A DNA stretch of 13,030 bases, from positions 1 to 13,030 of the forward strand of contig JBLHKE010000141.1 of the NCBI GenBank assembly GCA_047619485.1, given 5' to 3'. Positions 10,601-13,030 of this stretch are shown one piece after another (the first letter of the stretch is position 1; the number at the start of each line of letters is the position of its first letter). The notes beneath the pieces were generated by a model. The model had not been told where the DNA came from. It searched no databases and saw only the letters and a list, made by a program, of their open reading frames with translations. Made by a program: the position numbers and the translations under genes. The DNA is from JBLHKE01 sp047619485. GTDB lineage: Bacteria > Verrucomicrobiota > Verrucomicrobiia > Verrucomicrobiales > DEV007.

Positions 10601-11145
10601 TGTCGCAGGGTGCGCGCTACTCGGTCCACGGATACACTGACGTCACCGCACCTGGTGGAATCTCCGGCCATGACGCGATCGAACCGATCGCAATCGTCGT
10701 CCTGACGATCCCGCTGGCAAGCGACTCCGACCAGAACGCCAACCTGCTCGACGACCAATGGGAGGAATTTTTCTTCGGTAATACCGGTGTCGTCGCACCA
10801 TTCGAAACCCACCCGGTGAGCGGATTCACCTACCTCACCTACCATATCTCCGGTGCCGACCCGCGCGACGATTCGATGGACATCCCGTCGATTCCGAACA
10901 TCCCATTCCCGGAGCCAACTCTCGTCCTATTGCCCAACAACAACCTCGGGCTAGACTTCAGTTTCCCGCACGACCACGTCGACAGCTACAACTTCGGCGT
11001 GCAGGACTCGGATGACTTGGTCATGTTTGACGACCTACCAGGCACCACCTTCTCCAGCTTGGGCGGTGACAACTATCAGATCGACCTAGGTGCCACCGCA
11101 ACTCCCACCAGACGTTTTTTCCGGCTGACGATGGCTCTCAACTAG
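7612..11145 (+). CDS. Exported protein: propeller-like N-terminus, Ca-binding TSP3-like segments, RFFRL-type C-terminus
   Basis: This 1177-residue protein starts at ATG 7612, 9 bases after the previous stop. Its signal peptide has a basic region (RPSRSR, 12-17), a hydrophobic core (about 18-31) and cleavage after IVHA (residue 34). Residues about 40-400 are short beta strands with recurring Gly/Asn-Asp turns, resembling an FG-GAP/VCBS-type or other beta-propeller; blade number cannot be set by eye. Residues about 486-560 begin with PASGDYDQPV and end in ISRTYSFD, like the chitobiase C-terminal (CHB_HEX_C) beta-sandwich module. Two thrombospondin-3-like calcium segments follow (DSDNDGVPD at 569-577, DSDGDLQSD at 592-600), and a degenerate one lies at 1038-1047 (DSDQNANLLD). 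Residues about 740-890 are Ala/Leu-rich and helical. The end (about 1100-1177) closes in RRFFRLTMALN, a strand type I associate with C-terminal modules of verrucomicrobial exported proteins. No catalytic residues are evident. Probably a calcium-stabilised extracellular or surface protein of the same unit; the molecular function is unknown. Confidence 0.93.
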   Translation: MSNSCQHLLPPRPSRSRITVLLLALWIITPIVHAAPSTELPQEFYTVLENSIGRFAIVDKATGQMRIGSVSAASTASFAAPFRSHQPDVTAITSGFLAAGTEQIALSSITSNRILFAPVNATPTTVFFPREPGPDGVALIRESNVTPHRLLLNSVYGPDALHSLEMTTGTNLGTPAFNDDVGNLPDVRSLQPHYLNAASRREGLSVWYTAGSPSLLTLYDNGGVISGLNVGSLPADTRLATNVRNIIGNFMAVGFVPGSKTLSLITINTGATPWQPVAPFPTFDLGFEVGSIAAATGLGGAPHGILITSNDGTQAAFGQINNTGTLVSILQNFTNTPSLVINGLLPVPGRGIIRLEGKPGNPSTSFIFDGWNGGSWATKDAGALPGVLPAQTEFASVLWYDAEPLVDPKAKLLQIDVEADWSNGGGTLPSPLTRETFVSSSNGLDNPVPIAITPPAAATHVLTNQLLADCSIAVLRPNSALLDPPLNVVPASGDYDQPVLVDADSIDTLYDIFYRENRAGVAWQEYGFAFGVGYPSTWLFYAKHKITGATGPIISRTYSFDPADYPDFDSDNDGVPDYVEQWANLDPNGGADSDGDLQSDMEEILDQNEPDDITDFEPAASRNPPFIGQGFLLIVEANDTSTGEASPGETIEVRNMSSAVLDDAIVEVLTSPAGLGGQLGAPITVNTPVSLRHWAVLNSPLYFDLGNVALPPRDGREVYKLLEIPDIPLPPINPILSGTDLEADASAWRTAAQAAYAAFEPVTAITDINPLDTAVAVLGEAALYDALLNLDPSVQTSLGVPQDIPADSIAGHSLFTLFGDRASDSERSNLSEAMIAALELDGLSFNNLLAILEAEVAAATDLQTLLTAIYDWHVLHSDSGDAANYMPGLPLPLEVLRGLTRGDDLPFETAPDPPGPPHWDYRAAATQALVDSAKTDLANALALLPSAYRPVADWTIEIGSPILPGETYGYTNISNLTPVVLVNDFGELFNLDQGLGLSQGARYSVHGYTDVTAPGGISGHDAIEPIAIVVLTIPLASDSDQNANLLDDQWEEFFFGNTGVVAPFETHPVSGFTYLTYHISGADPRDDSMDIPSIPNIPFPEPTLVLLPNNNLGLDFSFPHDHVDSYNFGVQDSDDLVMFDDLPGTTFSSLGGDNYQIDLGATATPTRRFFRLTMALN

Positions 11146-11152
11146 ACGGGCA

Positions 11153-12160
11153 TCAAAATTCTAGGCGCCCCACCCGTCCCTCGGCGCCAGCCGCCCAAAC
11201 GACCCCACCCGCGATACTCAGCGTGTGGAACCCAACTTCGCCCGGCAACGCCTTCCACGTTTCCCCCGAATTGCGCGACACATCAGTCCCCGACGGCCCG
11301 ACCGCGACGAGTGTGGTCGAATCGACCCAGCCAACACACGAACGGAACGCAAACGGCGCGCTGCCGTCTGCCTTCTTGATCAGACTCCAAGACTTCCCAC
11401 CATCGCTACTCCGCATCGCGTTGTCCCGCCCCTCGCTTTCCTTTTTGTAATCACCACCGACCGCAATGCCCAACTTCGCACCACTCACGATCGAGAAAAT
11501 ACCTGTCGATGGCTCACCAGCGATCATCGGCGTCGCGAACGCCTCCCAGCGCCTCCCCCAATCGGCCGAGTAGAAAACCCGGGCAACCTTGCCGCCACTC
11601 GTCACCCAGACCCGACCGTGACAATCCACGCCGACGTGTGTGCCACTCGCAGCAAATGCATGCTCGCCGTCAGCCATCTCCGGGGCTGCGTCTTCAGCGA
11701 TGCGCTGCCAAGTCTTGCCGCGGTCTTCCGTCGCCAATAGATATAGCCGCCCGCCAATCGGGTCGCCGGCGAGAATCCCCTGCTTCTCGTTGTGAAATGC
11801 GATGCCGTTGAAGAAGCCTTTCGCCTCGTGATTCTGAAACACCAGTTTCCAACTCTCGCCACCATCGGCCGTACGGTAGATCCGCGAGGCATCCCCCTCC
11901 CCCGCACTCATCGCGATGCATTCGTTTTCATCGATGGCCTCGAGGTCGCGAAAGTCCAATTCGTCGCCGCCGATCTTGAAAAACTTCCAAGTCTTCCCCG
12001 CATCCACCGTTCGGGCGACACCCGCCTTCGTCCCGATCCAACAAATCTCAGGACTAACCGCGCTGATCCCACGGATAGAAGTCGTCACCCCCGCATCTTG
12101 GATCACCCAGGTTGGATCACTAGTCACGAGGGTAAGAAGTATCAGGAAGTGGCTCAGCAT
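11153..12160 (-). CDS. Exported BNR/Asp-box beta-propeller protein (Ycf48/HCF136-like)
   Basis: A 335-residue protein on the minus strand, from ATG (12160-12158) to TGA (11155-11153). The first 14 or so residues (MLSHFLILLTLVTS) form a short hydrophobic leader, so export is likely although the n-region lacks a basic residue. Six Asp-box (S/T-x-D-x-G-x-x-W) motifs sit at regular 44-54 residue spacing: TVDAGKTW (51), TADGGESW (97), TEDRGKTW (144), SADWGRRW (198), SSDGGKSW (251) and a degenerate SRNSGETW (295). This is the signature of a six- or seven-bladed BNR propeller of the Ycf48/HCF136 photosystem-II-assembly-like family. In non-photosynthetic bacteria such proteins are often vaguely named 'oxidoreductase' or 'glycosyl hydrolase'. 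I see no sialidase FRIP motif, so a neuraminidase is unlikely. The probable role is a protein-binding or assembly scaffold outside the cytoplasm. It lies 147 bases downstream of a HEAT/cytochrome c gene on the same strand, with which it may or may not be co-transcribed. Confidence 0.95.
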   Translation of the reverse strand: MLSHFLILLTLVTSDPTWVIQDAGVTTSIRGISAVSPEICWIGTKAGVARTVDAGKTWKFFKIGGDELDFRDLEAIDENECIAMSAGEGDASRIYRTADGGESWKLVFQNHEAKGFFNGIAFHNEKQGILAGDPIGGRLYLLATEDRGKTWQRIAEDAAPEMADGEHAFAASGTHVGVDCHGRVWVTSGGKVARVFYSADWGRRWEAFATPMIAGEPSTGIFSIVSGAKLGIAVGGDYKKESEGRDNAMRSSDGGKSWSLIKKADGSAPFAFRSCVGWVDSTTLVAVGPSGTDVSRNSGETWKALPGEVGFHTLSIAGGVVWAAGAEGRVGRLEF

Positions 12161-12307
12161 CTGTTGAGGCTAGCACCAGCCACCCCAGAGCTCCCAGTGG
12201 AAACGCACACTGATCCTACCACAGTCAGAGTGGTGGATCCCGGTCTTGGCATAGAGGCGAAGCAGATCATTATGCATTCTTCGGGAATACAAGGGTGTCC
12301 TTCGGAC
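12161..12307. other. 147-base intergenic gap between cytochrome c and BNR-propeller genes
   Basis: No coding sequence is supported here. The gap contains one clear imperfect hairpin (listed separately). On the minus strand there is a -10-like hexamer, CATAAT (bases 12274-12269), about 109 bases before the BNR-propeller ATG. No convincing -35 element lies at the right distance, so a promoter here is only a weak possibility. No Shine-Dalgarno-like sequence is evident just before the BNR start. Confidence 0.5.
12212..12239 (-). repeat. Inverted repeat / hairpin in the cytochrome c-BNR gap
   Basis: GATCCTACCAC (12212-12222) pairs with GTGGTGGATC (12230-12239). This makes a 10-bp stem with one bulged T (12217) around a 7-base loop. 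It lies 68 bases after the cytochrome gene stop and 51 bases before the BNR-propeller start, in the minus-strand sense. There is no T-tract after it on either strand, so it is not a classical intrinsic terminator. It could be an operator, an mRNA-stability or 5'-leader hairpin, or a rho-type terminator element. The structure is seen directly; the function is not known. Confidence 0.55.
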
Positions 12308-13030
12308 CTAATTGTGCGGGTGCTCTTTCAGCAGGTCTGCTGGCTGATAAAAACTCTGTTGTCCCTTCGTTGCTTCGCGCACTCTCTTTACCGTTGCCGG
12401 TGAGATCATCGCAGCCTCGTTGCCGAAAGCATTGCGCACGTATGTCAGAACCGCTGCCACCTCACCGTCGCCCAATCCTTTAAATGCGGTCATCGGCACC
12501 TGTCCGGGATAGTTTTTCCCTTTGATCTCAATCGGGCCGAGCAGGCCGTTGAGCGTCAATTTAATAAGGCGCTCCTCATCGCCCTGCACCCACTTGGTGC
12601 CGGCGAGCGGCGGAAACATTGCAGCGGGTAGCCCGAGACCGTTGCCCTGGTGGCAGGTGATGCAGTGGCCTTCACGACGATACACCTCAGCACCTCTGGT
12701 GTAGAGCTCCTGCGCCTCCGCGCTGAGTGGGTTGGTCGGTGGTGGAATTTTTTCGACCGGCACCGCATCGATCGCCTCTCCTTTCAAGTGCGCCAACGTG
12801 GTGTCGTGCACCGGCTTGATCCACTTGTCGACCGGCTTCTTCCCCGCGGTTTCGACGATCGAGAGGCCGACGCCCGGATCGAGCCACGAGGCTGCAGCGA
12901 TCGCTTCGAGACGCACCCGCCCGTGCTCGTCATTGGCCGCGGTGGTCAATAGCTCAGCGTGTTCGGGGATGAGATGCGTGTTGTAGCGCAACACCTGAAC
13001 TGCGGCGGCACGAACGTGGAAGTCTTTTGC
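12308..13030 (-). CDS. HEAT-repeat/cytochrome c protein, C-terminal part (PVC heme-binding type; 5' end outside window)
   Basis: The minus-strand frame is open from the right edge (13030) to the TAG at 12310-12308, giving 240 visible residues; the start lies beyond the window. A GTG at 12994-12992 is in frame, but the coding sequence clearly continues before it. Visible residues 1 to about 50 are paired amphipathic helices (e.g. VRAAAVQVLRYN, GRVRLEAIAAASWL) typical of HEAT repeats. After a Pro-rich linker (about 90-101) comes a class I cytochrome c domain (about 105-205). Its heme attachment site is CITCH at 123-127 (bases 12664-12650). The likely distal heme ligand is Met180 in QVPMTAF, and the domain ends in the usual C-terminal helix (EVAAVLTYVRNAFGN). 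In Planctomycetota and Verrucomicrobiota such domains commonly end large periplasmic proteins carrying a sugar-dehydrogenase-like propeller and HEAT repeats. The missing N-terminal part probably holds such a domain, but this cannot be seen. Expected role: periplasmic electron transfer from an attached or partner dehydrogenase. Confidence 0.95.
   Translation of the reverse strand, partial: AKDFHVRAAAVQVLRYNTHLIPEHAELLTTAANDEHGRVRLEAIAAASWLDPGVGLSIVETAGKKPVDKWIKPVHDTTLAHLKGEAIDAVPVEKIPPPTNPLSAEAQELYTRGAEVYRREGHCITCHQGNGLGLPAAMFPPLAGTKWVQGDEERLIKLTLNGLLGPIEIKGKNYPGQVPMTAFKGLGDGEVAAVLTYVRNAFGNEAAMISPATVKRVREATKGQQSFYQPADLLKEHPHN

Noticed and set aside
11145..11178. GACGGG (11145-11150) and CCCGTC (11173-11178) inverted repeat at the convergent junction
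   Set aside because: A 6-bp stem with a 22-base loop and no T-tract is within chance expectation for GC-rich DNA.
11164..11188. Possible minus-strand terminator: GGCGCC repeated at 11164-11169 and 11183-11188 with a TTTT run after it
   Set aside because: The stem is only 6 bp with a 13-base loop, and the T-run ends right at the stop codon of the BNR gene, so termination there would remove the stop.
11153..12160. Sialidase (neuraminidase) function suggested by Asp boxes
   Set aside because: Asp boxes are structural; the FRIP motif and the arginine triad of sialidases are not evident, and the layout fits a Ycf48-like propeller better.
11792..12403. 203-codon plus-strand open frame across the BNR gene, the gap and the cytochrome gene
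   Set aside because: It crosses two well-supported minus-strand genes and the gap between them, and its product has no family features.

Overview
The window is GC-rich (about 60% by eye) and densely coding. It most likely comes from a member of the Verrucomicrobiota or a close PVC relative. Three things suggest this: a HEAT-repeat plus cytochrome c protein of the kind common in Planctomycetota and Verrucomicrobiota; very large exported beta-rich proteins; and a C-terminus ending in an RFFRL-type strand after a Ca-binding D-x-D-x-D segment, a layout I associate with verrucomicrobial exported proteins. This placement is inference from protein style, not from a marker gene.

Left part (1-11145, + strand): three giant genes lie head to tail with gaps of only 10 and 9 bases, so they are probably one transcription unit that begins upstream of the window. 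Gene 1 enters from the left edge and has at least 1375 residues: a long beta-rich part, a central helical block of about 390 residues, and a cysteine-rich beta-rich C-terminal part. Gene 2 (1153 residues) has a signal peptide and a chain of fibronectin-III-like modules. Gene 3 (1177 residues) has a signal peptide, a propeller-like beta-rich N-terminal half, a chitobiase-C-terminal-like module, calcium-binding D-x-D-x-D-G segments and an RFFRL-type C-terminal module. Genes 2 and 3 should be exported; gene 1 looks exported but its N-terminus is not in view. I recognise no enzyme active site in any of them. The most economical reading is that they build or decorate a cell-surface or extracellular structure together, but the function is unknown.

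Right part (11153-13030, - strand): two genes converge on the first block. The upstream one, cut by the right edge, is the C-terminal part of a HEAT-repeat/cytochrome c protein with a CxxCH heme site. After a 147-base gap that holds a strong imperfect hairpin comes a 335-residue exported six-bladed BNR/Asp-box (Ycf48-like) beta-propeller. Its stop codon lies only 7 bases from the end of gene 3 on the other strand.

I found no tRNA, rRNA, CRISPR array, insertion sequence or transposase. The candidate for something undescribed is the three-gene giant-protein cluster.
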